Shown piece by piece: positions 25,000 through 37,671 of a DNA stretch of 64,000 nucleotides; position 1 is the first letter of the stretch; each line of letters opens with the position of its first letter. A program made the translations under genes and the position numbers. Under the pieces are notes generated by a model that worked only from the letters and a program-made list of their open reading frames with translations, searched no databases and was not told the DNA's origin. This stretch comes from Pseudobdellovibrionaceae bacterium (GTDB taxonomy: Bacteria; Bdellovibrionota; Bdellovibrionia; Bdellovibrionales; Bdellovibrionaceae). The stretch spans positions 806,001-870,000 of the forward strand of contig JADJYV010000013.1 of the NCBI GenBank assembly GCA_016719575.1. Direction: 5' to 3'.

Positions 25000-25047
25000 A
25001 AACCTGTCTTTTGTAGTTATCTCTTGAAAAGTGATAAGGAGGATCTC

Positions 25048-25911
25048 ATGCAAAAGCCTACTGTAAAGGAGTTTTTTGATACTTCCACATGGACGCTGAC
25101 CTACATTGTCTTTGATCCAACCACAAAGGATGCTGTAATCATAGACCCTGTGTGGGATTATGATGCCGCCTCTTCAAAAGTGTCATCTCAGTCTACGGAT
25201 AAGATCGTTTCTTTTATTAAAGAGTCTCAACTAAAAGTTCATTATATCCTCGAGACCCATGCTCATGCTGACCACATTACTGGCTCGCAGGTTCTAAAAA
25301 AACAACTCCCAGGGGCAAAGGTCGGGATTGGCGCGCCCATTATTGCGGTTCAAAAAGTCTTTAAAGATGTCTTTAATTTGGATGAAAACTTCAAAACTGA
25401 TGGTAGTCAATTTGATCTCCTGCTTGAAGAGGGGGTTCCTCTTCAAGCAGGATCACTGAGAGTTGAAACCTTATACACCCCAGGACACACACCTGCGTGT
25501 GCAACCTTTGTCATAGGTGATTCAGTTTTTACTGGCGACGCCCTTTTCATGCCTGACTACGGAACAGGCAGATGTGACTTTCCATCAGGCAGCTCTGAAG
25601 ATCTCTATGATTCCGTATACAAAAGAATATATGCTCTTCCCGATCAGTACAGGGTCTTTGTTGGTCATGACTACTTGCCCGATCAAAGACCTTTGGCTTT
25701 TGAATCAACGATTGCAGAAGAGAAAAAAAGAAACATTCAACTCAATATCGAAACAAAAAAGGCGGACTTTGTGGAGCTCAGAAATAAAAGGGATCGCTCC
25801 CTCGCCGCTCCGAAACTTTTATTCCCTAGTGTGCAAATCAACATCAACGCGGGCTGCCTCCCGACCCCTGACAATAAAGGCACTCGCTATTTAAAGATAC
25901 CGATTAGATAA
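25048..25911 (+). CDS. Persulfide dioxygenase-like metallo-beta-lactamase protein (Blh/ETHE1 type)
   Basis: A 287-residue cytosolic protein with a full metal site: ETHAHADHITGSQVL, YTPGHTPACATF, FTGDALFMPDYGTGRCDFP and VGHDYLPDQRP. There is no rhodanese domain. The C-terminal third (KKADFVELRNKRDRSLAAPK, QININAGCLPTPDNKG) is typical of Blh-type persulfide dioxygenases, which turn glutathione persulfide into sulfite. The start is the ATG after AAGGAGGATCTC; an earlier in-frame GTG contains that site. It is first in an operon with thioredoxin and DUF2892 genes and has a strong candidate Crp/Fnr site upstream. This is the second dioxygenase in the module beside the rhodanese fusion, perhaps serving a different substrate. 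Confidence 0.92.
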   Translation: MQKPTVKEFFDTSTWTLTYIVFDPTTKDAVIIDPVWDYDAASSKVSSQSTDKIVSFIKESQLKVHYILETHAHADHITGSQVLKKQLPGAKVGIGAPIIAVQKVFKDVFNLDENFKTDGSQFDLLLEEGVPLQAGSLRVETLYTPGHTPACATFVIGDSVFTGDALFMPDYGTGRCDFPSGSSEDLYDSVYKRIYALPDQYRVFVGHDYLPDQRPLAFESTIAEEKKRNIQLNIETKKADFVELRNKRDRSLAAPKLLFPSVQININAGCLPTPDNKGTRYLKIPIR

Positions 25912-25963
25912 CCGCTGGCTCGGGGAATAAATTTAGTATACCTTTCCTATGGAGGAATTTAAT

Positions 25964-26335
25964 ATGACTGTTCTGACAGTTGAAGACTTTAAAACAAAAA
26001 TATATGATTTCGAAACTTCAAAAGAATGGCTCTATAAGGGAGCCCGCCCAGCGATCATCGATTTTTATGCAGATTGGTGCGGTCCTTGCCGCATGTTAGG
26101 ACCCATCCTTGAAAGAGTTTCCGAAACTTATAAGGGTGAAGTCGACATCTTCAAAATTGACACCGAAGCGACTCCCGAATTAGCGGCTCTATTTGGTGTA
26201 CGCGGGATCCCTAGTTTGCTTTTTATTCCTACGCAAGGAGAACCTGCGATGAGCTCGGGAGTGATTCCAGAAGAAAGCTTCGAGAAGGCAATAAAAGAAT
26301 TATTTCAAATTTCGAAACCAATAAAATCATCATAA
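25964..26335 (+). CDS. Thioredoxin
   Basis: A 123-residue thioredoxin with the standard active site DFYADWCGPCRMLGP (WCGPC), the cis-Pro in VRGIPSLLF and the usual length. There is no signal peptide, so it is cytosolic. ATG is 8 bases after GGAGG; an ATG five codons earlier contains that site and is not the start. It lies between the persulfide dioxygenase and the DUF2892 gene (10-base gap), so its likely job here is reducing persulfide intermediates or reactivating thiols during sulfide handling, in addition to general disulfide reduction. Confidence 0.93.
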   Translation: MTVLTVEDFKTKIYDFETSKEWLYKGARPAIIDFYADWCGPCRMLGPILERVSETYKGEVDIFKIDTEATPELAALFGVRGIPSLLFIPTQGEPAMSSGVIPEESFEKAIKELFQISKPIKSS

Positions 26336-26345
26336 GGAGGTTCCA

Positions 26346-26540
26346 ATGAATAAAAATATCCACCCCATCGAAAGAGCTGCCAGAGTCATTGTTGGAGGCG
26401 TTTTGATTTCGCTCGCATTTTGGGGGCCAGAAAGCTTATGGTTCTTATTAGGGGCGGTTCCCCTTCTTACAGGGCTTATAGGCTGGTGTCCTCCATACGC
26501 AATGCTCGGAATCAACACTTGTAATCTTGGAAAGAAGTGA
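26346..26540 (+). CDS. DUF2892 small membrane protein (YgaP-tail-like)
   Basis: A 64-residue protein with a conserved N-terminal IERAARVIVGGVLISLAF and two membrane segments ending in GWCPPYAMLGINTC. This is the DUF2892 module found alone or at the C-terminus of membrane rhodaneses such as E. coli YgaP, and often near sulfur genes. Two Cys (in GWCPPY and NTC) are at the membrane face. The AAGGAGG site overlaps the region just after the thioredoxin stop, so it is co-translated. Its molecular function is not established; passage or handling of sulfane sulfur is a guess from context. Confidence 0.88.
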   Translation: MNKNIHPIERAARVIVGGVLISLAFWGPESLWFLLGAVPLLTGLIGWCPPYAMLGINTCNLGKK

Positions 26541-26621
26541 CGGCACACTGATTGCAAAAGTCGACCTATGTGTTATGTGCCTAGTGCTCTGTTCAGTAGG
26601 CACGTTGCGGATGAGGTTAAA

Positions 26622-27038
26622 ATGAAGCATCTATTGCCCCTTACTGTTATTTTGATCACTATTTATGCAACGGCTTCTTTTGCAAAGAACAGCTGCACTT
26701 GTTACCCAATTGTTGATTCAAAGACTTACCAGGGAGAGGCTAGAAAAAAACATTTTATTGGTTACTCGATTAATTGGAGCTGTGACTATCGTTGCGAAAT
26801 TTCGACTAATACCAACAAAGATACTGAGGTTGTTAAAGCTTTCTATCGTGAGTACTATTTTCGCAGCAATGAAATGGGCACAGAGGGAGTTTGTGAGGGC
26901 ATGGTATATGAACCCCAGTTCGTTATGCAACTTGGACGCGAGGTCTATATGTTTCATGGAAAAACATTTGGCTTTATTCCAAGCCAGTCTATCTCAAAAG
27001 ATTTAAAAGCCTGGGCTACAAAAAACAACTGCGATTAG
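26622..27038 (+). CDS. Small secreted Cys-rich protein
   Basis: A 138-residue protein with a signal peptide (LLPLTVILITIYATASFA) and a mature part with six Cys (SCTCYP, SCDYRCEIS, EGVCEG, NNCD), fitting up to three disulfides. It is otherwise rich in Tyr, Lys and Phe. No family was recognised. The start is the ATG behind GAGGTTAAA; eighteen in-frame codons upstream are not signal-like. It follows the DUF2892 gene by 81 bases and may have its own promoter. A convergent FliG-like gene and a strong hairpin close it off downstream. Periplasmic or secreted; function unknown. Confidence 0.7.
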   Translation: MKHLLPLTVILITIYATASFAKNSCTCYPIVDSKTYQGEARKKHFIGYSINWSCDYRCEISTNTNKDTEVVKAFYREYYFRSNEMGTEGVCEGMVYEPQFVMQLGREVYMFHGKTFGFIPSQSISKDLKAWATKNNCD

Positions 27039-27046
27039 GTTTGATA

Positions 27047-27075
27047 CCCAAATTAAGCGATACGCTTAATTTGGG
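27047..27075. terminator. Strong hairpin between convergent genes
   Basis: CCCAAATTAAGCG-ATA-CGCTTAATTTGGG is a perfect 13-bp inverted repeat. It overlaps the last codons of the FliG-like gene and lies 9 bases after the secreted Cys-rich protein's stop. No T-run follows on either strand, so it may stop or protect both transcripts rather than act as a classical intrinsic terminator. Confidence 0.6.
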
Positions 27076-27769
27076 CGAGTTTGTCTTTCAAGGCCTGATT
27101 CTCACTTTTCAAGGCATTGTTCTCGTGCATCAGCTGGTTCAATTTCCTCTTCAATAAATCTGAATCCTGACTGCTACTTGCGCCTGATCCAGATGGTGCG
27201 CCCTTTGCCTCGCCGGAAGTGTCAGTAAAATGAATATCAATTTTATTAAGATAAGCTAAACCCGAATCAGAGCTGTTTAATCGCTCCTCAATATTATCTT
27301 CTATAAAGAGCTCTACATCAAATTTTTCAAACTTGATGTAGCCAGATGCGACGATCGCCCTAACCTCTGATATTAGTTTCATTTCACATGTTATTTTTTC
27401 TGCAGGATTTGGCTTCAGTTCGGCGATTTGCTCCAGTAATTTCTTTTTTGTAATTGGTGGTAATGGAGCAAGGATTTTATCGATTTGCTCTGTCGGGCGC
27501 CCCCAAAGACTTACGCTGAGAGTGAGAGGTTGCAATCGGGATAAAACTTCGGACATAACATCCGATGGCCATCCAAAGACACGATCAACCGTTAACATCT
27601 TCTTTTTTAACTCCTGCTCCCAAGCCGGGCTTTCTTGTGCTATCAGCCCTAAAAACTGCTCTTGTTTTTTTCCGCCGGAGGTTTCAATCAAATTCAGAAG
27701 TTGCGTAAACCCACTCTTTTTCTTATATCTGTCTAACATTCCCATGAGAGATAAATCGGCTTTTTTCAA
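27053..27769 (-). CDS. Orphan FliG C-terminal-domain-like protein
   Basis: A 238-residue protein. Residues about 60-155 follow the FliG-C helix pattern: a MLTVDRVFGWPSDVMSEVLS-type start, LWGRPTEQIDKILAPLP where FliG has its charged torque helix, KKLLEQIAEL, and the ending EVRAIVASGYIKFEKF. FliG N- and middle domains are absent. The tail has a Gly/Ser linker (SGEAKGAPSGSGASS) and a C-terminal coiled coil (LNQLMHENNALKSENQAL). The start is a TTG after GGGGTGAAG; an ATG eight codons later has no spaced site. No flagellar gene is nearby, so it may act on a stator-like or other motor, or as a scaffold (inference). Cytosolic. Confidence 0.65.
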   Translation of the reverse strand: MKKADLSLMGMLDRYKKKSGFTQLLNLIETSGGKKQEQFLGLIAQESPAWEQELKKKMLTVDRVFGWPSDVMSEVLSRLQPLTLSVSLWGRPTEQIDKILAPLPPITKKKLLEQIAELKPNPAEKITCEMKLISEVRAIVASGYIKFEKFDVELFIEDNIEERLNSSDSGLAYLNKIDIHFTDTSGEAKGAPSGSGASSSQDSDLLKRKLNQLMHENNALKSENQALKDKLAQIKRIA

Positions 27770-27890
27770 AAAAACTTCACCCCTACATATATCTCATTTT
27801 GAGAAATTCAAAAAAAGTTGAATAGTATCGAGAAACACGCGAACTTCTAATTTTAAGAATTGAAGATCAATTTATGATTCAAAATCTACT

Positions 27891-29039
27891 TTATAGAGTC
27901 TCACAACTGTACTTGAGACTGACCGTCGAGCCTGGTGGCAACTGAGCGCTAAATTTGAGTTCTCTTCCACTTACCGTGTATGTAATGTTTGCTGCTGAAA
28001 TACTAACCACAAGATCAGACGGATTTTCACATGCGAGTGGAACGCTATTAATTTTATTCAAAATATTTGTACTGATCTGGCCAAGTTGAGATGTGTAGTC
28101 GCCAGCACATATATCGCCAATATACCCTTGTGTCTTTTGTGACAAACGAGCGTAATTCCAGCCATAACTCCCACGAACTCCATAGGCTGCCATTTGATTA
28201 TTTTGCTCTGCAAAACACGACTCTGTCGCTGTAATTAGGGAGTGGGCGCTCAATAACTTTGCGGGGCCAAATATTTGCGTAACATTATTAATAAGTACGT
28301 CGGGTTGGTCCAAATCTTCCAAGTGATACACAGGAACCCCGCTACTATTATATGTTACGGCCTCATCCTCATCTGCTAGAAATATTACTGCTAAATGAGC
28401 ACCCTGGCGAATAAAACCACTAGGGTTGTTCTTAATTACTAGATTGGCAGCGTAGACGCCCCTTTCATCTCCGGAAGGGCAATTAGCATCATACGAAGTT
28501 GAAAAGCCACTTTTTCCGTAATTATTTCTAATGAAACTTTCACAAGAAATAGTTTCATCACGAGAAATGGTTTTTTTAAACCATTCGTCCTTTTGAGTGA
28601 GGGTCCCTGAGCTATTTGTTAGAAAAGACTCCCCATTGGGGAACTTTATCAATTTCCCATCCTGAAGGGCTCCGTTTTGATTCACAGCACGCGGGCCATT
28701 ATTTGGAGACGAAATATCTGTGGTTGTGACAGCAATTCGATAATCTGCTTTTTGATTTTCTAAATTTTCAATAAAATTACTGAGGCGGGAGGCTAGGCGA
28801 GCCTGCTCAAATGACATAGACGCCGAATTATCATCGACAATAAGAATATCAACCTTTCCTCCAGCTGCGCTCAAGGAATAATCAAAGTGATCTTTTCCAT
28901 TCAACGCAACGCAGTTTTGCCCGAAATTTTGACATCGATTTATTTGATCATCCTTAGAAAAGGTAACAGGCGAGCATCCCACATAAATAGCAAATACCGT
29001 CGGTACGGAAAGTATTTTTAGTGCTCTAATTGCGTTCAT
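27891..29039 (-). CDS. VWA-domain lipoprotein
   Basis: A 382-residue predicted lipoprotein (signal peptide; lipobox YVGC, Cys22). Residues 62-250 read as a von Willebrand A fold: VDILIVDDNSASMS holds the metal-site pattern D-x-S-x-S (Asp70, Ser72, Ser74), and HLAVIFLADEDEAV contributes the later acidic strand. The C-terminal 50 residues form a short beta domain with a Cys pair. Bdellovibrio-type genomes carry many such DILIVxDNSxSM lipoproteins; roles in adhesion or envelope assembly are inferred. The start is the ATG behind AGAGGTGTGG; a GTG five codons earlier is possible but overlaps that site. Confidence 0.8.
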   Translation of the reverse strand: MNAIRALKILSVPTVFAIYVGCSPVTFSKDDQINRCQNFGQNCVALNGKDHFDYSLSAAGGKVDILIVDDNSASMSFEQARLASRLSNFIENLENQKADYRIAVTTTDISSPNNGPRAVNQNGALQDGKLIKFPNGESFLTNSSGTLTQKDEWFKKTISRDETISCESFIRNNYGKSGFSTSYDANCPSGDERGVYAANLVIKNNPSGFIRQGAHLAVIFLADEDEAVTYNSSGVPVYHLEDLDQPDVLINNVTQIFGPAKLLSAHSLITATESCFAEQNNQMAAYGVRGSYGWNYARLSQKTQGYIGDICAGDYTSQLGQISTNILNKINSVPLACENPSDLVVSISAANITYTVSGRELKFSAQLPPGSTVSLKYSCETL

Positions 29040-29360
29040 GCCACACCTCTTCACTCATAGAAACATCCAAGCTCAGTGCCAACAAATGCATTAATCATAA
29101 CTAACTGAAATGACGCTGTTATTTTAATTATTTCAAGCGAGTAAAAATAGTGATCACTGTTTAGATTTTCGACAACACATTTGTGGAGTTAAAATTACAT
29201 AGTTATTACGGGATGTTATGGCTTATTAAACACTAACGAGCACTGAGCGAAAAATGTTATATCTGCACCCCCAGCAGGTTTGACTTTAGAGCGTCAAACA
29301 AATAGTCCGGAATTTCATCAAAACTTTGTCAGCACATAAAAAAGTCGGTGATATCTTATT
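29040..29360. other. AT-rich divergent intergenic region
   Basis: It holds the promoters of the VWA lipoprotein (minus) and the small membrane-anchored protein (plus). A perfect 10-bp palindrome AGTGATCACT lies at 29149-29158 and could be a regulator site. I see no gene, RNA or clear -35/-10 pair. Confidence 0.4.
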
Positions 29361-29774
29361 ATGGATACAAAAATTATCGGTCTTATTTTGCTTTTTTGCT
29401 CTGCTCTTCTAATTCATTACGAGTATGAGAACGTATTTTTTTCTTTTTTAGCTCCAGAAAAAAAACTTCAGTCAAAAATTGAGAAGGATACACTTACCAA
29501 CCTAAAGCAGGTAAGACCTAAACATCAGTTGTCAATTCACCATGTTGAGTTAAGCTATCGATCTAAGGTAGCTCATGAATTTCTTCAAAAGCACCAACCA
29601 AAATTTGAAACTACTAAAAATGGAAGCGTGTGGATAGAAATCGAAGTTATAGACCTACCTGATCAAGTCAATCCCGGTATAATAACGCAAACTAGTGTCT
29701 TCGACATGAAGACGAATAATAAAATTTCCGAATACGGGCAAACTTACTACTTAAAAAACTTTAAAAGAAAATAA
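29361..29774 (+). CDS. Small membrane-anchored protein of unknown function
   Basis: A 137-residue protein with one N-terminal membrane segment (IIGLILLFCSALLIHY) and a basic, mixed alpha/beta periplasmic or cytosolic tail (SVWIEIEVIDLPDQVNPGI, SVFDMKTNNKISEYGQTYY). No family was recognised. The ATG has only a modest upstream GGTGAT. The gene ends at the edge of the rRNA-operon terminator, whose T-run faces the other way. Codon use and the intact frame support a real gene, but there is no other evidence. Confidence 0.55.
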   Translation: MDTKIIGLILLFCSALLIHYEYENVFFSFLAPEKKLQSKIEKDTLTNLKQVRPKHQLSIHHVELSYRSKVAHEFLQKHQPKFETTKNGSVWIEIEVIDLPDQVNPGIITQTSVFDMKTNNKISEYGQTYYLKNFKRK

Positions 29775-29802
29775 AAAAAGCCGATTGGTTTCCCAATCGG
29801 CT
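29772..29802 (-). terminator. rRNA operon terminator
   Basis: On the minus strand AGCCGATTGG-GAAA-CCAATCGGCT (10 perfect pairs, GNRA-like GAAA loop) is followed by seven T. It lies 10 bases after the 5S gene and ends the 16S-tRNA-23S-5S transcript. Confidence 0.9.
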
Positions 29803-29811
29803 AAAAAAAGA

Positions 29812-29927
29812 GCTGGCATCGTGCTACTCTCCCACACGGTTGCCCGTGCAATACCATCGCCGCAAGCGGACTTAACTTCTGAGTTCGGAATGGGATCAGG
29901 TGTGGCCCCGCTGCTAAAAACGCCAGC
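29812..29927 (-). rRNA. rrf: 5S ribosomal RNA
   Basis: A sequence of about 116 bases with matching ends (GCTGGCG ... GCCAGC forming the terminal stem) and the conserved 5S core (GGGGCCACACCTGATCCC on the minus strand). It is the last gene of the operon, about 80 bases after 23S. Ends were set from the terminal stem. Confidence 0.92.
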
Positions 29928-29965
29928 AAAACATATATTTAATTCAAAGTTCTAGATTCTTGAAT

Positions 29966-30005
29966 GATTGATTTAATTGATTTTTAGCGTAAAGGTTAAT
30001 TACCA
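29966..30005 (-). other. 23S processing stem, 3' arm
   Basis: It is complementary over nearly its full length to the segment at 32953-32989 on the other side of 23S (for example TGGTAATTAACC and GCTAAAAATCAA match their partners). Such a long stem brackets 23S precursor RNA and is the usual RNase III substrate. Confidence 0.75.
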
Positions 30006-32952
<2,947 letters not shown>

Positions 32953-32989
32953 TGGTAATTAACCTCGCTAAAAATCAACTAAATCAATC
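32953..32989 (-). other. 23S processing stem, 5' arm
   Basis: The partner of the 29966-30005 arm. It directly precedes the 23S 5' end and follows a boxA-like element. Confidence 0.75.
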
Positions 32990-32996
32990 TATTCAA

Positions 32997-33009
32997 TTGT
33001 CAAAGAACA
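32997..33009 (-). promoter_or_regulatory. boxA-like antitermination element before 23S
   Basis: On the minus strand TGTTCTTTGACAA matches the boxA form common in rRNA leaders and spacers (bound by NusB/NusE in known systems). It lies between tRNA-Ile and the 23S processing stem. Confidence 0.6.
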
Positions 33010-33040
33010 AAATAAAATACTTTAAAAAAATGGCTCAAAT

Positions 33041-33117
<77 letters not shown>

Positions 33118-33130
33118 TTTAAGCCTTCAC

Positions 33131-33170
33131 TCTCTCAAAACTAAATAGCTAGAAAAAATTTTTGGGACTC
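33131..33170 (-). other. 16S processing stem, 3' arm
   Basis: The segment in the spacer after 16S is complementary to the leader segment at 34843-34886 (shared core CTAGCTATTTAGTTTT). The two would form the RNase III stem around precursor 16S. Confidence 0.7.
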
Positions 33171-33227
33171 ACGCATATTCCGAAGAATTGCGTTGACCTA
33201 AGACTGTATCAACCGAAGTTGATAAAA

Positions 33228-34749
<1,522 letters not shown>

Positions 34750-34842
34750 TAATTCTGTTTCTGAATCAAACTCTAGCTTTTACGCTGTTGTTTGTTCGAA
34801 TTTTTTTGAAATTGTGAATAAAGTATTACTACTAAATTCAAA

Positions 34843-34886
34843 GAGCCCAAAAATTTTCCTATCTAGCTATTTAGTTTTCAAAGAGC
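34843..34886 (-). other. 16S processing stem, 5' arm, with boxA-like element
   Basis: It is complementary to the spacer arm at 33131-33170. Its upstream end includes GCTCTTTGAAAAC on the minus strand, a boxA-like antitermination element in the rRNA leader. Confidence 0.65.
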
Positions 34887-34931
34887 GAAAATCTCTTAAC
34901 AAAATTCACTTTTTCGTCGCGAGAGGTAACC

Positions 34932-35012
34932 GTTTTAATCGCCTCCTCTTCGCCCGTCAACATCTTTTTTTCTTTTTTTTCGTTTTTTTCGAAAAATTTG
35001 AAAAATTTTTTG
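34932..35012 (-). promoter_or_regulatory. rRNA operon promoter with A-tract upstream element
   Basis: On the minus strand TTGACG and TAAAAC are separated by exactly 17 bases (34960-34932). Upstream, 34962-35012 is a run of phased A- and T-tracts like an rRNA UP element. It lies between tRNA-Ala and 16S, so 16S can be transcribed without tRNA-Ala. Confidence 0.65.
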
Positions 35013-35022
35013 TTGGCTTCCT

Positions 35023-35098
<76 letters not shown>

Positions 35099-35262
35099 GT
35101 TTCAAAAGCTCGGCAAATCTCTCTCAAAGCCCAAAAAAGGTCAACTAGGATTTTAAAAATAATTTCGAAGGAATAGAATGCTTAAAAGCACCACAGTACT
35201 AAGAAAATTGAAAAAGGCTCTAATGACTTATAAGTATTTGATATCGATTGGGTTCTAGTGCT

Positions 35263-35778
35263 CTAAGCGCACGCTCTAGACCTTGACGCAACCAGTCTGC
35301 TGAGCCATTTGCGCTCAAAGCTAAGCTCAAATCCGACCTGCTCGGCCCCCGACAGAATTGAAAAATACACCTTTTTGAGTATTTCAACTTCATTATCTGC
35401 ACCGGACTCAGCTCCCATAGACTCTTCAATAGCCTCAAATACACTCATAAGGTCTGGAGTTGTAACGACCTTAGGAATTCTCGATACATCAAGACCAACG
35501 ATCTCAATAGGTTTGAAGCCTATCAGAGTGTCTGTAAATAAAACCTTGTGGCCATTGCTAAAGTTCAATTGAATAAAAGGCTTTCCATCGGAGTCAGAGC
35601 GATGAAGAATCTCAGAAATATCTCGAGTAAAAAAACTAAAAACTTTACCATCTAACTCTTGGTGAATCTGAATCTTGCCGTTCTCAATAACCTTAGCTTC
35701 TAAGCCGCGTGAATTGTCGACATAGCTCAAAATACTTTCCAGATCTACAACTGTTGAATTATTATTTGAGCTACTCAA
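35263..35778 (-). CDS. Conserved-looking cytosolic protein of unknown function
   Basis: A 171-residue soluble protein without signal or membrane segment. The start is a TTG 5 bases after a strong GCAGGAGGG site. It has an N-terminal half of short strands (GKIQIHQELDGKVFSFFTRD, GKPFIQLNFSNGHKVLFTD) and a C-terminal helical half with an acidic patch (ESMGAESGADNEVEI) and a conserved-looking SFERKWLSRLVASRSRA end. No family was recognised. It is monocistronic, upstream of the tRNA-Ala/rRNA operon. Function unknown. Confidence 0.65.
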   Translation of the reverse strand: MSSSNNNSTVVDLESILSYVDNSRGLEAKVIENGKIQIHQELDGKVFSFFTRDISEILHRSDSDGKPFIQLNFSNGHKVLFTDTLIGFKPIEIVGLDVSRIPKVVTTPDLMSVFEAIEESMGAESGADNEVEILKKVYFSILSGAEQVGFELSFERKWLSRLVASRSRACA

Positions 35779-36008
35779 CGAACCCTCCTGCGAATAGCGC
35801 CTTCACCTGCATCACAGTCATCCTATCGTCGTCGCTTCTTCGGGACTTAATGGTTTTCTTGATTTTACTTACGAATCCGGCCTTGCATCTGGCTACAGTG
35901 TCTCAAAGCTGAACGCAGAGAGCCTTGAGCCCCCTCGCTTCATTTGAGATATTCATTTTTTAATGGTAGAAAACCGCATTTTGAGTCGGAACAACAGAGG
36001 ATCAAGAT

Positions 36009-36314
36009 ATGTTAATTACTCGCTGGCAAGCTCCACTAACTCCCAATAGAACTCAGGCTATGATCATTTTAGAATCTGAGGGGCTTGAACCTTGCGAAGA
36101 AGTTTACGAACCAAAAAAGAAGATCCAAGAGCACCGCCACCCCTTCTGTGAGGTTCGATTGATTGTTGAAGGCGAGTTGCTATTTAATATATCTGGAAAT
36201 CAGTTTCTATTGCGCCCCGGGGATCGAGTTGAAATCCCTGCAAACACCAAGCACTCTCACATAGCTCAGGGTGACCAGCCCTGTGTTTGCATTTGTGCAC
36301 AACGAGCTATTTAG
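36009..36314 (+). CDS. Cupin-domain protein
   Basis: A 101-residue single-domain cupin: EHRHPFCEVRLIVEGELLF (first motif with two His and Glu), LLRPGDRVEIPANTKHSH (second motif with His). This is the metal site of small RmlC-like cupins. Family functions range from sugar-ring isomerases to quercetinase-like or sensing proteins; nothing here separates them. ATG follows AGAGGATCAAG. Its 3' end overlaps the convergent rarA gene by 8 bases. Cytosolic. Confidence 0.85.
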   Translation: MLITRWQAPLTPNRTQAMIILESEGLEPCEEVYEPKKKIQEHRHPFCEVRLIVEGELLFNISGNQFLLRPGDRVEIPANTKHSHIAQGDQPCVCICAQRAI

Positions 36315-37635
36315 ATTTTTTTTTCAACCAAAATAGGTATTCTTTAAGATTTTTTTCGAAGCCCCGTCCTGAAGGGTCGTAGAACTGGCGGCCCTCGACT
36401 TCTCTTGGTAAATAACTTTGCTCAACCCAGGCATTTTCAAAGCTATGAGGATATTTGTAATCCTCGCCATATCCTAGACTTGAAGACAGCGCTGTTTTCG
36501 ATGAACGCAAATGCAATGGGATAGGAACTGTTTTAGAATCAGCAACACATTCTTTGGCCAAATTGAGGGCCTGATAGGCTCGATTTGACTTTGGGCAGGA
36601 TGCTAAGTAGGTCGTTACCTGCGCAAGCGTTATCCCCCCTTCTGGCAAGCCGATGGCTTCCACAGCCTGTAGCCCTGACACAGCTAGAGTCAGCGCACGC
36701 GGATCGGCATTGCCGATATCTTCAGAGGCCAAAACAATCAAACGGCGAGCAATGAAAACAGGATCCTCGCCCCCTGCTAACATCCTCGCGAGATAATAAA
36801 CAGCCGCATCTGGATCACTTCCGCGAACGCTTTTTATAAATGCCGATATAACATCATAATGCATTTCGGAGGCCTTATCATATCCAATGGGACTCGTTTG
36901 CAGGAGCTCCCAGAGGGCCTGGCCATTCAACGGAAAGCTTCCACCGTTTCCCGTTGTCTTTGTTGTTTTTTCAAATTGAAAATAGTCGAAAATAATCTCA
37001 AGCGAATTAATTAACCGACGAGCATCACCATCCGAAAGGTGGATGAGAGCCTCTAGAGCTTCTCGCTCGAAAACTTGATCTAAAGAGACTTGAAAAAAAT
37101 CACAGACTTTTTTTGCAATCGTCATCAGATGCTCTGAATTAAGACTCTCAAAAACCACCACACGTGAACGGCTCAGCAATGCGCGATTTAACTCGTAACT
37201 CGGATTTTCGGTGGTCGCCCCTATCAAAACCAAATCCCCTTTTTCTACGAAGGGCAATAGGACGTCTTGCTGGGCCTTATTGAAGCGATGGATTTCATCG
37301 ACAAAAAGGAGGGTCTTCTGATTGTACTGAAGGCGACGCTCGCGTCCCGCTTCGCCGACCTCCCGCAAGACCTTTGCTCCAGAGTCGACCGCGTTAAGAT
37401 TTACGAAGTGTGCCTGAATGTGTTGCGCTAGCGCCAAGGCAAAGGTTGTTTTGCCAGTTCCTGGAGGACCCCATACAATGAGGCTTGGAATCATTCCGCC
37501 GCGCAGCATCTGACCGAGCTTAGATTTAGGACCTATTGTCTTTTCTTGCCCAACAATCTCGTCGAGATTCTTGGGTCTAAGGACCTCAGAAAGGGGGGCA
37601 GATGATGCGCCTTGATTTGTTGAAAAAAGATCCAT
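36307..37635 (-). CDS. rarA: Replication-associated recombination protein A (RarA/MgsA)
   Basis: A 442-residue AAA+ ATPase of the RarA/MgsA/WRNIP1 family. Walker A is WGPPGTGKTTFALALA (about residues 55-70), Walker B is LLFVDEIHRFNKAQQD, sensor 1 is LIGATTENPS, and the Arg-rich LLSRSRVVVFE and the C-terminal RarA domain SIKSVRGSDPDAAVYYLARM and ASEDIGNADPRAL are clear. It acts on stalled or gapped replication forks with SSB. It is the last gene of the pil operon stretch, 37 bases after the small lipoprotein, and convergent with the cupin gene. Confidence 0.96.
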   Translation of the reverse strand: MDLFSTNQGASSAPLSEVLRPKNLDEIVGQEKTIGPKSKLGQMLRGGMIPSLIVWGPPGTGKTTFALALAQHIQAHFVNLNAVDSGAKVLREVGEAGRERRLQYNQKTLLFVDEIHRFNKAQQDVLLPFVEKGDLVLIGATTENPSYELNRALLSRSRVVVFESLNSEHLMTIAKKVCDFFQVSLDQVFEREALEALIHLSDGDARRLINSLEIIFDYFQFEKTTKTTGNGGSFPLNGQALWELLQTSPIGYDKASEMHYDVISAFIKSVRGSDPDAAVYYLARMLAGGEDPVFIARRLIVLASEDIGNADPRALTLAVSGLQAVEAIGLPEGGITLAQVTTYLASCPKSNRAYQALNLAKECVADSKTVPIPLHLRSSKTALSSSLGYGEDYKYPHSFENAWVEQSYLPREVEGRQFYDPSGRGFEKNLKEYLFWLKKKSK

Positions 37636-37671
37636 GACTCTGAATAAACGATCGATCAGCCAGTGGCAAGA

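Noticed and set aside
35139..35144. TTGACC as a promoter of tRNA-Ala
   Set aside because: The matching -10 at 17 bases (GAGATT) agrees at only three of six positions, so it was not called.
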